DNA from: Rosenbergiella nectarea
Lineage (GTDB): Bacteria > Pseudomonadota > Gammaproteobacteria > Enterobacterales > Enterobacteriaceae
Assembly: GCF_900111105.1 (NCBI RefSeq)
Contig: NZ_FOGC01000005.1
Span: 155,125-219,124, forward strand
Length of the DNA: 64,000 bases
Reading direction: 5' to 3'
The notes under the pieces are model-generated. The model saw only the letters and a list, made by a program, of their open reading frames with translations, was not told the DNA's origin and searched no databases. Shown here piece by piece: positions 39,370 to 50,070 of this stretch (position 1 is its first letter; each line of letters starts with the position of its first letter). Position numbers and translations under genes: made by a program.

Positions 39370-40998
39370 ATGAAATTGACTAAAAACGTGATCGCTACAG
39401 CCGTGTTGTTGGCGTTATCTACTGGTCAAGCGGCAGTCGCCGCACAAGTTCCAGCAGGGGTACAACTCGCCGACAACCAGACACTGGTCAAGGGCAATGG
39501 TGGGGAAGTACAGTCACTCGACCCGCATAAGATCGAAGGTGTCCCTGAAAGTAATGTCAGCCACGACCTGTTCGAAGGGTTAGCCATCTCCAATAACCAA
39601 GGACAAGTGATCCCGGGCGTGGCAGAGAGTTGGGAACAAAAGGATAATAAAGTGTGGACCTTCCACTTGCGAAACGATGCTAAGTGGTCGAACGGTGAAC
39701 CCGTTACTGCACAAGACTTTGTCTACAGCTGGCAACGTTTAGCCGAGCCGAAAACCGCTTCGCCTTATGCGAGTTTCTTACAATATGGTCATGTCGATAA
39801 TATCGATGCGATCATCGCCGGTAAATTATCGCCGGAAAAACTAGGCGTGAAGGCATTAGACGCGCACACGCTGCAGGTTACCCTCTCGGAAGCGATCCCT
39901 TATTTCTATAAATTAACAATTTATGCGGCGATGTCCCCAGTCTACGCGCCAGCGATCAAAGCTTACGGCGACCAATGGACATCTCCTGCTCACTGGGTGA
40001 GTAATGGGGCATACAGCTTAGCCAGCCATACGGTAAATGAAAGTATCGTGGTCGTCCGTAATAAACATTATTGGGATAATGCGCATACGGTGATTAATAA
40101 AGTGACCTTCTTACCGATCTCATCAGAAGTCACGGACGTAAACCGTTATTTCTCTGATAACGGCAGTGATATGACGTATAACAACTTACCGATTGAGCTG
40201 TTCAAAAAGTTACAGAAAAACAATCCTAAAGAGCTCCACGTCGATCCCTACCTCTGCACTTACTATTACGAAGTCAATAATAAGAAAGCACCTTTTAATG
40301 ATGTCAAAGTCAGAACGGCTCTTAAGCTAGGAGTAGATCGCGACATTATCGTTAATAAAGTGTTAGCACAGGGCCAAACACCGGCTTATAGCTTTACCAA
40401 TCCGGCTACCGATGGGATTCAAATCGATAAGCCAGAGTGGTTCTCTTGGAGCCAAGAGAAACGTAATGAAGAAGCCAAAAAGCTATTACAAGAGGCGGGA
40501 TATGGTCCTAACCATCCTCTACAATTTTCACTACTGTATAACACTTCCGATCTGCATAAAAAACTCGCCATTGCGGCGGCAGCAATCTGGAAGAAAAATA
40601 TTGGTGTCAACGTGACACTGGTGAACCAAGAGTGGAAAACTTACATTGATTCTCGTCACCAAGGGAGTTTTGATGTTGCGCGTGCGGGCTGGTGTGCGGA
40701 CTATAATGAACCGAGTTCATTCCTCAATTCGATGCTATCCAATAGTTCAAATAATACCTCATTCTTTAAAGATGCCAACTTTGATAACGAGATTGCCAAG
40801 AGCGTTAAAGCGTCAGATGAGGCCGGCAGAAGTGCTGCATATCGTCAAGCTGAGAAAATATTGGATCAACAATCGGCGGATATCCCCGTGTTCTATTATG
40901 CTAACACGCGTTTAGTTAAACCTTATGTCGGGGGCTACACCGGCAAAGATCCTCTCGATAATGTTTATGATAAAGACCTCTATATTATTAAGCACTAA
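39370..40998 (+). CDS. oppA: Periplasmic oligopeptide-binding protein OppA
   Basis: Substrate-binding protein of the oligopeptide ABC importer, 542 aa (E. coli 543). Signal peptide of about 25 residues (MKLTKNVIATAVLLALSTGQ...). SBP family 5 features: LDPHKIEGVPESNVSHDLFEG, WTFHLRNDAKWSNGEPVTAQDFVYSWQRL, and the peptide-contacting end ADIPVFYYANTRLVKPYVGGYTG. ATG at 39370 has GGAG seven bases upstream; the open frame begins earlier at 39271 but that part is leader. First gene of oppABCDF. Confidence 0.96.
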   Translation: MKLTKNVIATAVLLALSTGQAAVAAQVPAGVQLADNQTLVKGNGGEVQSLDPHKIEGVPESNVSHDLFEGLAISNNQGQVIPGVAESWEQKDNKVWTFHLRNDAKWSNGEPVTAQDFVYSWQRLAEPKTASPYASFLQYGHVDNIDAIIAGKLSPEKLGVKALDAHTLQVTLSEAIPYFYKLTIYAAMSPVYAPAIKAYGDQWTSPAHWVSNGAYSLASHTVNESIVVVRNKHYWDNAHTVINKVTFLPISSEVTDVNRYFSDNGSDMTYNNLPIELFKKLQKNNPKELHVDPYLCTYYYEVNNKKAPFNDVKVRTALKLGVDRDIIVNKVLAQGQTPAYSFTNPATDGIQIDKPEWFSWSQEKRNEEAKKLLQEAGYGPNHPLQFSLLYNTSDLHKKLAIAAAAIWKKNIGVNVTLVNQEWKTYIDSRHQGSFDVARAGWCADYNEPSSFLNSMLSNSSNNTSFFKDANFDNEIAKSVKASDEAGRSAAYRQAEKILDQQSADIPVFYYANTRLVKPYVGGYTGKDPLDNVYDKDLYIIKH

Positions 40999-41065
40999 TT
41001 TTACAGGCACTCCCGGCGTAAAAGCGCCGGGTTAACTCGTTTACGTAAGCCTGATAGGTGAAGCA

Positions 41066-41986
41066 ATGTTGACATTTATTTTCCGTCGGTGTGTTGAAGC
41101 CATTCCGACCCTGTTTATTCTTATTACGATCTCTTTCTTTATGATGCGTTTGGCACCCGGTAGTCCCTTTACCAGTGAACGCAGCCTATCTCCGGAAGTG
41201 ATGGCAAATATTGAAGCCAAATATCATCTGAATGAGCCCATCGGCCAGCAATACTTCAATTATCTTGTCCAACTCGCCCATGGCGACTTCGGTCCCTCAT
41301 TTAAATACAAAGACTACTCCGTTAACTATTTAGTGGGCCAAGCTTTCCCTGTCTCGGCCAAACTTGGGCTGATCGCCTTTATCTTTGCGTTGGTGGTAGG
41401 GGTGAGTGCCGGGATTTTTGCCGCGTTAAAACAAAATAGTTGGCTGGATTATACCGTGATGGGCATCGCCATGACGGGGGTCGTGATACCGAGCTTTGTG
41501 GTCGCGCCCTTACTGGTGATGCTGTTTGCCATATCCTTAAAATGGCTTCCGGGCGGTGGCTGGAACGGTGGTCAGTGGCAGTATGTGTTATTACCCATGC
41601 TGGCACTCTCACTGGCCTATATCGCCAGTATTGCGCGGATTATGCGCGGTTCGATGATCGAGGTCATGCACTCTAACTATATTCGTACCGCGAGGGCGAA
41701 AGGTCTCCCTGTTTACCGAATCGTCATTTGTCATGCCTTACGTCCGGCGTTATTACCGGTTATCTCCTATATGGGACCCGCCTTTGTTGGCATCATTACA
41801 GGGTCAATGGTGATTGAGTCAATCTTTGGTCTTCCCGGTATTGGACAGCTTTTTGTTAATGGGGCGTTGAATCGCGACTACTCATTGGTCATGAGCTTGA
41901 CGATTTTAGTCGGTGTATTAACCATAGTTTTTAATGCGATTGTCGACGTGCTGTATGCCGTTATCGATCCTAAAATTCGTTATTAA
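41066..41986 (+). CDS. oppB: Oligopeptide ABC transporter permease OppB
   Basis: 306-aa inner-membrane permease, equal in length to E. coli OppB, six predicted helices. MLTFIFRRCVEAIPTLFILITISFFMMRLAPGSPF start, and the EAA loop YIRTARAKGLPVYRIVICHALRPALLPV that contacts the ATPases. A 67-base gap from oppA contains a small GGCGTAAAAGCGCC hairpin (about 41012-41026), which could uncouple oppA from oppBCDF levels. Confidence 0.96.
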   Translation: MLTFIFRRCVEAIPTLFILITISFFMMRLAPGSPFTSERSLSPEVMANIEAKYHLNEPIGQQYFNYLVQLAHGDFGPSFKYKDYSVNYLVGQAFPVSAKLGLIAFIFALVVGVSAGIFAALKQNSWLDYTVMGIAMTGVVIPSFVVAPLLVMLFAISLKWLPGGGWNGGQWQYVLLPMLALSLAYIASIARIMRGSMIEVMHSNYIRTARAKGLPVYRIVICHALRPALLPVISYMGPAFVGIITGSMVIESIFGLPGIGQLFVNGALNRDYSLVMSLTILVGVLTIVFNAIVDVLYAVIDPKIRY

Positions 41987-41999
41987 GCTGGAGACCCGC

Positions 42000-42908
42000 A
42001 TGTTAGCAAGTAAAAAAAAGAGTCAGGCGGTCGAAGCTTTTACTGAGCAACTCGATATTGAAGGGCGTAGTTTATGGCAAGATGCTCGTCGACGTTTTAT
42101 TCATAACCGTGCAGCGCTAATCAGTTTGATTGTGTTGCTGTGTATCGTCATGTTCGTTATATTCGCGCCACTGTTATCCTCCTTTGCCTACGACGATACC
42201 GATTGGTCGATGATGTCAGCCGCACCCGATATGGCGTCTAAACACTACTTTGGTACCGACTCATCAGGTCGTGATTTATTGGTCCGCGTCGCGATTGGTG
42301 GCAGGATTTCATTAATGGTCGGCGTCGCGTCGGCAATCATCGCGGTAATCGTTGGGACCTTTTACGGTTCGTTAGCCGGTTATCTCGGTGGAAAAGTCGA
42401 TGCCGTAATGATGCGTATCTTGGAGATCCTTAATTCCTTTCCTTTTATGTTCTTTGTTATTTTGCTGGTCACCTTTTTTGGTCGCAATATTCTCCTGATC
42501 TTTGTTGCGATAGGGATGGTGTCGTGGCTCGATATGGCGCGGATTGTACGCGGACAAACCCTAGGACTTAAGCGCAAAGAGTTTATCGAAGCCGCACAAG
42601 TCGGTGGGGTATCCACTGTAAAGATTGTGATCCGTCACATTGTGCCAAACGTATTGGGTGTCGTGGTGGTGTACGCTTCGTTATTGGTGCCGAGTATGAT
42701 TTTATTCGAATCCTTTCTAAGCTTTCTAGGCCTAGGTACCCAAGAGCCGCTAAGTAGTTGGGGAGCGTTACTCAGTGATGGGGCCAACTCGATGGAAGTT
42801 TCTCCTTGGTTGCTGCTGTTCCCGGCGGGATTCTTAGTTGTCACACTGTTTTGTTTTAACTTTATCGGCGATGGCTTACGCGATGCGCTTGATCCTAAAG
42901 ACCGCTAG
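42000..42908 (+). CDS. oppC: Oligopeptide ABC transporter permease OppC
   Basis: 302 aa, same length as E. coli OppC. N-terminal cytoplasmic OppC_N segment ([19 protein letters not shown]), the [24 protein letters not shown] motif and the EAA loop [27 protein letters not shown] at 42000 follows GGAGACCC, 13 bases after the oppB stop. Confidence 0.96.
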   Translation: MLASKKKSQAVEAFTEQLDIEGRSLWQDARRRFIHNRAALISLIVLLCIVMFVIFAPLLSSFAYDDTDWSMMSAAPDMASKHYFGTDSSGRDLLVRVAIGGRISLMVGVASAIIAVIVGTFYGSLAGYLGGKVDAVMMRILEILNSFPFMFFVILLVTFFGRNILLIFVAIGMVSWLDMARIVRGQTLGLKRKEFIEAAQVGGVSTVKIVIRHIVPNVLGVVVVYASLLVPSMILFESFLSFLGLGTQEPLSSWGALLSDGANSMEVSPWLLLFPAGFLVVTLFCFNFIGDGLRDALDPKDR

Positions 42909-42916
42909 GAGGGACG

Positions 42917-43903
42917 ATGACTTCATTAACACAGCACCCATTACTGCTTGATGTCAAAGATTTACGCGTCACTTTTAGTACGCATGATGGCGATGTCACT
43001 GCCGTCAATGATCTGAATTTCTCCCTTAAGCCGGGAGAAACACTTGGCATAGTCGGCGAATCAGGTTCCGGAAAGTCACAAACTGCTTTTGCACTGATGG
43101 GATTATTGGCAAAGAATGGTCGTATTGGCGGGTCTGCCCGCTTCAATGGCCAAGAGATCCTCAATCTTCCTGAAGCCCAGTTAAATCGACTACGCGCTGA
43201 AGAAGTGGCAATGATTTTCCAAGATCCGATGACCTCTCTGAATCCTTACATGAAAGTGGGTGACCAACTTATCGAAGTGCTTCGGCTTCATAAAGGAATG
43301 AGTAAGAAAGAGGCATTTAAGCACTCTCTACAGATGTTAGACGCAGTCAAAATGCCGGAAGCGCAGAAGAGGATGGCCATGTATCCGCATGAGTTCTCGG
43401 GGGGTATGCGTCAACGGGTGATGATCGCCATGGCGCTGCTTTGCCAGCCAAAGTTATTAATTGCTGATGAGCCGACTACCGCACTGGATGTGACCGTTCA
43501 AGCGCAGATCATGACGTTATTGAACGAGCTTAAACACGAGTTTAATACCGCTATTATCATGATTACCCATGATTTAGGGGTAGTCGCCGGGATCTGCGAC
43601 AAAGTCTTGGTCATGTATGCTGGTCGGACAATGGAGTATGGCAGCGCGCGAGATATCTTTTATCAACCCGTGCATCCGTATTCACAAGGTTTACTCAGTG
43701 CCGTACCTCGCTTAGACAGTGATGAAGATAGCTTACTGACCATACCAGGTAATCCCCCGAATTTATTACGTCTTCCCAGTGGTTGTCCTTTCCAACCACG
43801 ATGTGCATATGCTACCGAGATCTGCAGCCAATCGCCGCAACTCGAGACTTTTGCAGCAGGGCGTCTACGCGCTTGCCACCACCCTCTGGAGGTCGCACGA
43901 TGA
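42917..43903 (+). CDS. oppD: Oligopeptide ABC transporter ATPase OppD
   Basis: 328-aa ABC ATPase (E. coli 337). Walker [18 protein letters not shown]-loop [12 protein letters not shown], signature [12 protein letters not shown], Walker [14 protein letters not shown]-loop MITHDLGVV. The C-terminal oligopeptide-transporter extension has a four-cysteine cluster ([16 protein letters not shown]...RACHHP), which may bind an Fe-S centre. AGGAGGGA precedes the ATG. Overlaps oppF by ATGA. Confidence 0.96.
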   Translation: MTSLTQHPLLLDVKDLRVTFSTHDGDVTAVNDLNFSLKPGETLGIVGESGSGKSQTAFALMGLLAKNGRIGGSARFNGQEILNLPEAQLNRLRAEEVAMIFQDPMTSLNPYMKVGDQLIEVLRLHKGMSKKEAFKHSLQMLDAVKMPEAQKRMAMYPHEFSGGMRQRVMIAMALLCQPKLLIADEPTTALDVTVQAQIMTLLNELKHEFNTAIIMITHDLGVVAGICDKVLVMYAGRTMEYGSARDIFYQPVHPYSQGLLSAVPRLDSDEDSLLTIPGNPPNLLRLPSGCPFQPRCAYATEICSQSPQLETFAAGRLRACHHPLEVAR

Positions 43904-44907
43904 ACGATATCGCGCTAAAAGATAGAAAAGTTTTACTCGAGATTGCTGACTTACGTGTCCATTTTGATATCAAAGAGGGTAAGCAGTGGTTTTGGCAACC
44001 GAAGAAGAGCTTAAAGGCGGTCGATGGCGTAAGTTTACGGCTCTACGAGGGAGAAACCTTAGGCGTGGTCGGTGAGTCCGGTTGCGGTAAATCGACACTC
44101 GCCCGCGCGATTATTGGTTTGGTTAAAGCAAAGGGCGGACGTGTCACGTGGTTGGGGCGCGATCTGTTAGGGCAAGATGATAAAGCTTGGCGGGACGCTC
44201 GTACCGATATCCAAATGATTTTCCAAGACCCGCTTGCTTCACTGAATCCGCGCATGACAGTGGGCGATATTATTGCGGAGCCGTTAAAAACCTATTATCC
44301 AAAGATGGCGAAGCGTGAAGTCAGCGAGAAAGTTCGAGCGATGATGATGAAGGTAGGGCTGCTGCCTAATCTGATTAACCGTTATCCTCATGAGTTTTCT
44401 GGCGGGCAATGCCAGCGTATTGGCATTGCACGAGCACTGATCTTGGAGCCGAAATTAGTGATTTGTGATGAACCGGTCTCTGCACTGGACGTTTCAATCC
44501 AAGCTCAAGTGGTGAATTTGCTGCAGAAACTGCAACGGGAAATGGGGCTGTCGCTTATTTTTATCGCGCATGATTTAGCGGTGGTAAAACATATTTCTGA
44601 CCGGGTGTTGGTGATGTACTTGGGGCATGCGGTAGAGTTGGGCACTTACGATCAAGTCTATCACCAACCGCTACATCCTTACACGCAAGCCTTGATGTCG
44701 GCCGTCCCAATTCCTGACCCGGATAAAGAGCTCACTAAACAGGTGCAGTTACTTGAGGGAGAACTTCCTTCGCCAATCGATCCGCCCTCTGGCTGTGTCT
44801 TCCGCACTCGCTGTCCGCAAGCGGTGGCGGAGTGTGCTAAGACTAAACCGGTACTAGAAGGTAACTTCAGTCATGCTGTGTCGTGTTTGAAAGTCGACCC
44901 ACTTTAA
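43900..44907 (+). CDS. oppF: Oligopeptide ABC transporter ATPase OppF
   Basis: 335-aa ABC ATPase (E. coli 334). Walker [18 protein letters not shown], signature [15 protein letters not shown], Walker [14 protein letters not shown]-loop IAHDLAVV. C-terminal cysteine cluster ([18 protein letters not shown]...SCLKVD). ATG at 43900 overlaps the oppD stop and is homologous with the E. coli start. Last gene of the operon, followed by a terminator. Confidence 0.96.
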   Translation: MNDIALKDRKVLLEIADLRVHFDIKEGKQWFWQPKKSLKAVDGVSLRLYEGETLGVVGESGCGKSTLARAIIGLVKAKGGRVTWLGRDLLGQDDKAWRDARTDIQMIFQDPLASLNPRMTVGDIIAEPLKTYYPKMAKREVSEKVRAMMMKVGLLPNLINRYPHEFSGGQCQRIGIARALILEPKLVICDEPVSALDVSIQAQVVNLLQKLQREMGLSLIFIAHDLAVVKHISDRVLVMYLGHAVELGTYDQVYHQPLHPYTQALMSAVPIPDPDKELTKQVQLLEGELPSPIDPPSGCVFRTRCPQAVAECAKTKPVLEGNFSHAVSCLKVDPL

Positions 44908-44910
44908 CTC

Positions 44911-44940
44911 AAAACACCCTCGTGTAAGCGAGGGCGTTTA
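44911..44940 (+). terminator. Terminator of the opp operon
   Basis: AAACACCCTCG-TGTAAG-CGAGGGCGTTT, stem with short T run, four bases after the oppF stop; between convergent oppF and yciU. Confidence 0.75.
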
Positions 44941-44948
44941 AGTGCGAC

Positions 44949-45272
44949 TTACTCTCGCCACAAGATGTGGCAGAGTTTATGGTCTTTTTCTCTGCACAGT
45001 AGGATACGAGCAAAAATATCGGTAACAGGGGCGTCTTCATCTTCTCCCAATCCAATCACCACTTCAGCGAAGAAGTCTGGATTCAAGTCAAAATCAACAT
45101 GCTCTTCCCAATCTGCCGAGGGGTCGTGAAGTTCTGCACCGCCTCGCGATTCAAACTGCAGATTGAAAAGAATCGTGTCTGCAGGGTCTAAATTATCGGC
45201 GGCCAGCTCCAAGAAAATATCATAGGCTTGTTCAAGTGTTTCATCTTCGGTAAGGCGATTAGTTAAGTCCAT
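44949..45272 (-). CDS. yciU: DsDNA-mimic protein YciU
   Basis: 107-aa highly acidic protein of the HI1450/YciU family, a putative double-stranded-DNA mimic. [39 protein letters not shown] and [20 protein letters not shown] match E. coli YciU (109 aa). ATG at 45272 is used on homology. Downstream of clsA, as in E. coli. Confidence 0.93.
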   Translation of the reverse strand: MDLTNRLTEDETLEQAYDIFLELAADNLDPADTILFNLQFESRGGAELHDPSADWEEHVDFDLNPDFFAEVVIGLGEDEDAPVTDIFARILLCREKDHKLCHILWRE

Positions 45273-45316
45273 AAGTAACCTAGTTATCTTCAATGGGGAA
45301 TGCGAATTAGGCTGTT

Positions 45317-46783
45317 TTACAATAACGGACTTAAGAAGTAAAACAATCGTTCAGCAATTCGTTTCCAGTAAGCGCGGTGTAACCACTTTTCTCTGGATAA
45401 GAGGGTCGAACGGGCGATATAGTCACGCTGGACACAATCTAGATCATTACCGAAGTCGGCATCGTCGATGACTAAGGTAATTTCAAAATTCAACCACAAG
45501 CTGCGCATATCCAAGTTAACGGTACCAATAAGGCTGAGTTCACCGTCTATCAATACGCTTTTGGTGTGCAGGAGATCCTCTTCAAAGAGATAGATATTGA
45601 CCCCTGCATCGAGTAACTCCGTAAAAAAGGCCCGGCTTGCCCAGCCAACCAGTAAAGAGTCATTCTTTCTTGGCACAATTAAACTGACGTCAACGCCACG
45701 CAGAGCGGCAGTACAGATGGCGTGTAATAGATCATCGCTAGGAACAAAATAAGGGGTGGTCATTATCAAGCTTTTGCGGGAGGCATAGATGGCGGTCAAC
45801 AACGCTTGATGAATAAGATCCTCAGGAAACCCTGGGCCGGAAGCAATAACATGAATCGTGTGCCCAGAAGACTGTTCGAATGGCATACTGACACGTTCTG
45901 GTAACGGAGGAAGGACTCTTTCACCCGTTTCAATCTCCCAGTCGCAAGAGTAAACAATCCCCAACGTTGTGGCAACCGGTCCTTCCATGCGAGCCATTAA
46001 GTCGACCCATTGGCCGACCCCCGCATCTTGCTTGAAGAAACGTGGGTCCACCATATTCATACTGCCAGTGTAGGCAATAGCATTATCGATGAGAACGATT
46101 TTTCTGTGCTGGCGTAAGTCTAAGCGACGAAGAAAAAAACGGAAAATATTGACAGGGAGTGCCTGAACGACTTCGATTCCTGCATGACGCATTCTTTCAG
46201 GCCAAGTACTCTTGAAAAACTGACGGCTACCGGCACAGTCAAGCAGTACGCGGCAGGTGACACCGCGACGGGCAGCACTGATCAGGGCATTGGCAACATT
46301 ATCGCTTTTTCCTCCAGGTTGCCAAATATAGAAAACCATCTCAATGGTGTGATGAGCAAGGTTAATATCACGAATTAGCGCAGTCATGACATCTTGTGCG
46401 CTGGTGAGAAGTTGCAACTGATTACCTTTGACCCCAGGAATACCTTGGCGGTTTTCACAAAGATTGAACAGGCTGCTGGCAACATCGCTGGTGTGCGTCG
46501 CAAATATATGCTGGCAACTTTTCAAGTCTTGAAGCCATTGCGCAGTGGCTGGCCACATACTGCGCGCGCGCTCTGCGCGACGCCTGCCAAGGTATAATTC
46601 ACCAAAGGCGATATAGGCAATCACCCCTAATAGAGGGAGGAAAAAGATGATGAGCAACCAGACCATGGAGGAAGAGACCGTTCGGCGCTTTACCAGGATT
46701 CTGATGGTAACAGTAGCAATTAATAGCCAGTAGCCAAAGAGAATGACACCATTTACTACGCCATAAAAAGTCGCTGAGGTCAT
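45317..46783 (-). CDS. clsA: Cardiolipin synthase A
   Basis: Inner-membrane phospholipase D-type enzyme joining two phosphatidylglycerols into cardiolipin and glycerol. 488 aa (E. coli 486). Two N-terminal membrane helices (about 8-30 and 40-60) and two HKD motifs: HRKIVLID at 226-233 and HTKSVLID in the C-terminal third, each followed by a GS/GT-N motif ([21 protein letters not shown]). ATG at 46783 matches E. coli length; an open frame continues 22 codons further up. kch, the next gene in E. coli, is missing. Confidence 0.95.
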   Translation of the reverse strand: MTSATFYGVVNGVILFGYWLLIATVTIRILVKRRTVSSSMVWLLIIFFLPLLGVIAYIAFGELYLGRRRAERARSMWPATAQWLQDLKSCQHIFATHTSDVASSLFNLCENRQGIPGVKGNQLQLLTSAQDVMTALIRDINLAHHTIEMVFYIWQPGGKSDNVANALISAARRGVTCRVLLDCAGSRQFFKSTWPERMRHAGIEVVQALPVNIFRFFLRRLDLRQHRKIVLIDNAIAYTGSMNMVDPRFFKQDAGVGQWVDLMARMEGPVATTLGIVYSCDWEIETGERVLPPLPERVSMPFEQSSGHTIHVIASGPGFPEDLIHQALLTAIYASRKSLIMTTPYFVPSDDLLHAICTAALRGVDVSLIVPRKNDSLLVGWASRAFFTELLDAGVNIYLFEEDLLHTKSVLIDGELSLIGTVNLDMRSLWLNFEITLVIDDADFGNDLDCVQRDYIARSTLLSREKWLHRAYWKRIAERLFYFLSPLL

Positions 46784-47016
46784 AGGCTGAATCGAATTCC
46801 CAAATGAAGTTGAGTGTAGTGTACGTGGTGTATAAGGAATGTAAACCAATTCCGGATTTTTACAATCAACCCGAATTATGCAAAGAAAGCGCTATGAAAA
46901 GGGGGATTTACCGTGAGATGAAGGCTGCAATAGGTGACCGAATGAGGAATACTGTGGTGTGAAGGATAAGCGGAGAGGGTAGTCGTTCGTCTCCGCTATA
47001 AAGGAGCGTTAATGCA

Positions 47017-47313
47017 TTAAAAAACGCGTTTAAACGGTCGTACAGTAACGGTTTGGTAAATACCTGCCGCAACGTAAGGATCGTCATTAGCCCACGTTTG
47101 TGCCTCGTCTAAAGATGAAAATTCGGCAATAATCACGGAGCCTGAAAAGCCAGCATGACCAGGCTCTTCACTATCGGCGATCGGCATGGGACCTGCGGTC
47201 AGGAGACGGTCTTCATCTTTTAAAATCTGTAAGCGAGCCAGATGGGCTGCTCGCACACTAAGACGCTTTTCTAATGAATCTTTATTATCTTCCGCGTAAA
47301 TGACGTAAAGCAC
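47017..47313 (-). CDS. yciI: YciI family protein
   Basis: 98-aa ferredoxin-like dimeric protein, same length as E. coli YciI; function unknown. [20 protein letters not shown], the His/Asp-containing [14 protein letters not shown] and [21 protein letters not shown] are diagnostic. Divergent from tonB. A GCGGAGA...TCTCCGC inverted repeat at 46970-46996 just downstream may act as terminator. Confidence 0.94.
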   Translation of the reverse strand: MLYVIYAEDNKDSLEKRLSVRAAHLARLQILKDEDRLLTAGPMPIADSEEPGHAGFSGSVIIAEFSSLDEAQTWANDDPYVAAGIYQTVTVRPFKRVF

Positions 47314-47422
47314 AGGAATACCTTTGTAGGTAGGGTAAAAGATGAAAGTTACTGCAATATGACGCAGGGTGCAATTAAAAAGCAGAGGAGATTAAATTTC
47401 TTTAGCTGTAATGAAAACAGCA

Positions 47423-47452
47423 TTGAAACTGATTGCTATTTGCATTTAGAAT
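47423..47452 (+). promoter_or_regulatory. Candidate tonB promoter with Fur-like overlap
   Basis: TTGAAA (47423-47428), an 18-base spacer and TAGAAT (47447-47452) lie about 30 bases before tonB. The spacer holds GATTGCTATTTGCATTT, a partial match to Fur hexamers. tonB is Fur-repressed in E. coli, but the match here is imperfect. Confidence 0.4.
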
Positions 47453-47481
47453 GGCGGTAATACATTGAGCGAAAGAATACT

Positions 47482-48258
47482 ATGAGCAGTCTAACCGAAG
47501 AGTTACCTAAACGTGGATCGATTGCGACAATCGTCTCTATTGCATTGCATGGTGCAGTGATTGCAGGATTGCTGTACGCCTCGATGAACCGTGAATTTCA
47601 GCTCCCCCCGCCACAGCAGGCAATTAACGTCTCCTTGGTGTCGCCTGAAGTTCAACCTGAGCTTGCCGCGAAAAGTGCCCCTACGGCCCCACAACCGATG
47701 ACGACTGCGGAACAAACACCGACGCCACAAGTCGAGCAGCCTCCAGTCGAACAGAAAGTTGAAATACCTGTAGAAAAGCCTAAGCCTAAGCCGGTGAAGA
47801 AAGTGCTCCCTAAGCCGGTCCAGCACGAAAAACCCAAACCAGTGGTGCACAAGCCGGTGGAAAAGCCGGTCGAACATAAAGCGCCACCTGCACAAGACAA
47901 TCCGTTTAATCAACAGAATACCCAGCCCCAAACACGTGCACAAACCGCCCCACAAAAATCGACTGACCAGCATAAAAGCGTGTCAGACGGTAAGCCACAA
48001 CGTTTAGCGACGGTTAATCCCGCGTATCCCGCGCGCGCCTTGGCGTTGCACGTAGAAGGTCGAGTTCGGGTTAAGTTTGATGTTGATGCCAGTGGCGCAG
48101 TCGATAATATTGAGATTGTCTCGGCTGAGCCAAGAGGGATGTTTGATCGAGAAGTCAGAAATGCAATCAAACGCTGGCGTTATGCACCCGGTCATCCCGC
48201 ACAAGGCCAAGCGTTCAATATTATCTTTAGAATTGACGGTAGTTCGTCAATCGAGTGA
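47482..48258 (+). CDS. tonB: Energy transducer TonB
   Basis: Spans the periplasm, coupling the ExbBD proton motive force to outer-membrane siderophore and cobalamin receptors. 258 aa (E. coli 239). N-terminal membrane anchor at about 14-35 (IVSIALHGAVIAGLLYA, containing the conserved His in SxxxH). Long Pro/Lys/Glu-rich rod (about 65-150: KPKPKPVKKVL...EKPVEHKAPP). C-terminal receptor-contact domain with YPARALALHVEGRVRVKFDV and KRWRYAPGHPA. Confidence 0.95.
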   Translation: MSSLTEELPKRGSIATIVSIALHGAVIAGLLYASMNREFQLPPPQQAINVSLVSPEVQPELAAKSAPTAPQPMTTAEQTPTPQVEQPPVEQKVEIPVEKPKPKPVKKVLPKPVQHEKPKPVVHKPVEKPVEHKAPPAQDNPFNQQNTQPQTRAQTAPQKSTDQHKSVSDGKPQRLATVNPAYPARALALHVEGRVRVKFDVDASGAVDNIEIVSAEPRGMFDREVRNAIKRWRYAPGHPAQGQAFNIIFRIDGSSSIE

Positions 48259-48263
48259 TGAGA

Positions 48264-48296
48264 GAAAGCGTGAAGGTGACTTCACGCTTTCGTTTG
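48264..48296. terminator. Terminator between tonB and yciA
   Basis: Perfect 12-bp stem GAAAGCGTGAAG-GTGA-CTTCACGCTTTC (48264-48291) followed by GTTT, between convergent genes. Confidence 0.75.
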
Positions 48297-48303
48297 GGCA
48301 GGC

Positions 48304-48720
48304 TTAGCGAGGGAGCCCTTGCGCATGCTCGGGAAGCGAACGTGGCTTACCTTGTTCATCGACCGCTACATAGATAAAGACAGCCTCAGTCGTACAATAA
48401 CGTTGTCCAATCGGCTCAGAAGACACCTTCTTAATCCATACTTCTACATTAATCGTGATTGAACTATTACCTGTTTTAATACAGCTAGCATAACAGCTGA
48501 CGACATCCCCTACAGCGACCGGCTTAAGGAAGGTCATACCATCGACACGCACGGTCACAACGCGGCCTTCCGCAATCTCCTTTGCCAGTATCGCTCCCCC
48601 CATATCCATCTGTGACATGACCCAACCGCCAAAAATATCGCCATTGGCGTTGGTATCGGCTGGCATGGCTAGGGTACGTAATACCATCTCACCTTGCGGA
48701 CTTCGTGTAACATCGCTCAT
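48304..48720 (-). CDS. yciA: Acyl-CoA thioesterase YciA
   Basis: Hotdog-fold hexameric thioesterase with broad acyl-CoA specificity. 138 aa (E. coli 132). LRTLAMPADTNANGDIFGGWVMSQMD carries the conserved Asn/Asp active-site segment, and VTVRVDGMTFLKPVAVGDVV follows. ATG at 48720 has GGAG seven bases upstream; ATG at 48735 is an alternative. First neighbour of yciB and yciC, as in E. coli. Confidence 0.94.
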   Translation of the reverse strand: MSDVTRSPQGEMVLRTLAMPADTNANGDIFGGWVMSQMDMGGAILAKEIAEGRVVTVRVDGMTFLKPVAVGDVVSCYASCIKTGNSSITINVEVWIKKVSSEPIGQRYCTTEAVFIYVAVDEQGKPRSLPEHAQGLPR

Positions 48721-48757
48721 GACATTGCTCCACACTAAAGTTATTTATAATTTATTG

Positions 48758-49294
48758 TTATTTATCGGTCTGTGGCATATGACGCCAAATAAAAAGCCCA
48801 TTCACTAAGGTGAAAACAACCGTCAGGAGAGTTAATCCAAACATTTTAAAGTTAACCCATACCGGTTCGGGTTGCCAGAAAGCGACATAGACATTCAGTA
48901 AACCACAGAAGATGAAAAACACAACCCAAGCATAAGTCAGTTTACGCCAAAGGCTATCGGGGAGTTGAACCTCTTTCCCTAACATCGACTGGATAATGGG
49001 TTTCTTCATAAAAAACTGGCTATAAAGTAGGGCTAATGCAAAGAAGCCATAAATAGCCGTCACTTTCCATTTAATAAACTCGTTATTATGGAAAATAAGC
49101 GTCAGTGAACCGAAAAGCGTCACTAAGATAAATGTGACCCACGTCATTTTCTCGATTTTACGATAGATAAACCAGGTTGCGATCAGCGCTAGCGCCGAAG
49201 CGATAATCAACGCTCCTGAAGCCACGAAGATATCGTAAAGCTTATAACAGATATAAAAAGCGACTAAAGGTAAGAAATCGAGCAACTGTTTCAT
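48758..49294 (-). CDS. yciB: Inner-membrane protein YciB (IspZ family)
   Basis: 178-aa protein of five or six membrane helices (E. coli 179), historically called intracellular septation protein [50 protein letters not shown] and [12 protein letters not shown] are typical. E. coli YciB affects envelope synthesis and interacts with elongation/division proteins. Confidence 0.95.
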   Translation of the reverse strand: MKQLLDFLPLVAFYICYKLYDIFVASGALIIASALALIATWFIYRKIEKMTWVTFILVTLFGSLTLIFHNNEFIKWKVTAIYGFFALALLYSQFFMKKPIIQSMLGKEVQLPDSLWRKLTYAWVVFFIFCGLLNVYVAFWQPEPVWVNFKMFGLTLLTVVFTLVNGLFIWRHMPQTDK

Positions 49295-49335
49295 TTTAAT
49301 GTCCTAAAGCAGCCTAATCCAAGGCTGCAAGGTGA

Positions 49336-50070
49336 TTAACGGATCTGTGCGGTAATGCGATAGAGGTAGACCAATAATAAGGCTGATGCTAAGTGAGCGA
49401 CTACGTTACTAATCAGCAAAATAAGGCTGTTAGGCATCAATCCGAAGCTACCAAAGATGAAGGCCAGCGCCATTCTTACGACAAACCATGCGATAACCGC
49501 GGGCGCGATAAGACGGATATTTTTCCATACCAATGGCACACTTTGCTTCATGGTTTTCAGTAATCCACGATCATTTTCGAGCAGGAGTACTGGTGATAAG
49601 GAGAATAACACCATTAAAACGACCCCGGGCACAATCAACACATAAAATCCGAGTTGTACGAGGGTGGTTAATAAAAAGGTCTGAATGAGCAGTCGGGGCC
49701 AAACCGGCGCACTGGCTCCGATAGCGCGAATTGCGCTAGTGGCTTGCCCTTGTGCCGTCGCGGATAAATATTTTAATACACCCCCTACCAATAAGGTATT
49801 TCCAATTAAGGCAGAAAAGGTCATTACGGCCGAGATGTGCATCAACACGCTGCGTTGATCGTCGCTCATGTCTTTAATGAGTGCAAAGAGTGAGTCGGAA
49901 CTTTCGCCATTTTGTAAAAAGTCACTCAATGGGTCTGTCGACGGTAGAAATGTCTTGAGTAACAATACTGTAACAAAGGCTGAGAGCAGTGAGATCAATA
50001 GCAACGGCTTGAAATGCTGCTTAAACTGCTGGGCAGCGTCACGGTAAGATTGATTGGCCGTGAGGGGCAT
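49336..50070 (-). CDS. yciC: YciC family inner-membrane protein (UPF0259)
   Basis: 244 aa with six predicted helices (E. coli YciC 247); function unknown, recently linked with YciB in envelope homeostasis. MPLTANQSYRDAAQQFKQHF start and LLIQTFLLTTLVQLGFYVLIVPGVVLM core. Upstream of yciB and divergent from ompW, as in E. coli. Confidence 0.93.
   Translation of the reverse strand: MPLTANQSYRDAAQQFKQHFKPLLLISLLSAFVTVLLLKTFLPSTDPLSDFLQNGESSDSLFALIKDMSDDQRSVLMHISAVMTFSALIGNTLLVGGVLKYLSATAQGQATSAIRAIGASAPVWPRLLIQTFLLTTLVQLGFYVLIVPGVVLMVLFSLSPVLLLENDRGLLKTMKQSVPLVWKNIRLIAPAVIAWFVVRMALAFIFGSFGLMPNSLILLISNVVAHLASALLLVYLYRITAQIR

Noticed and set aside
47503-47973. 156-codon open frame antisense to tonB
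   Set aside because: It arises from the Pro/Lys/Glu-rich coding strand read backwards; composition (repeated Leu/Arg/Phe) is implausible and tonB is certain.
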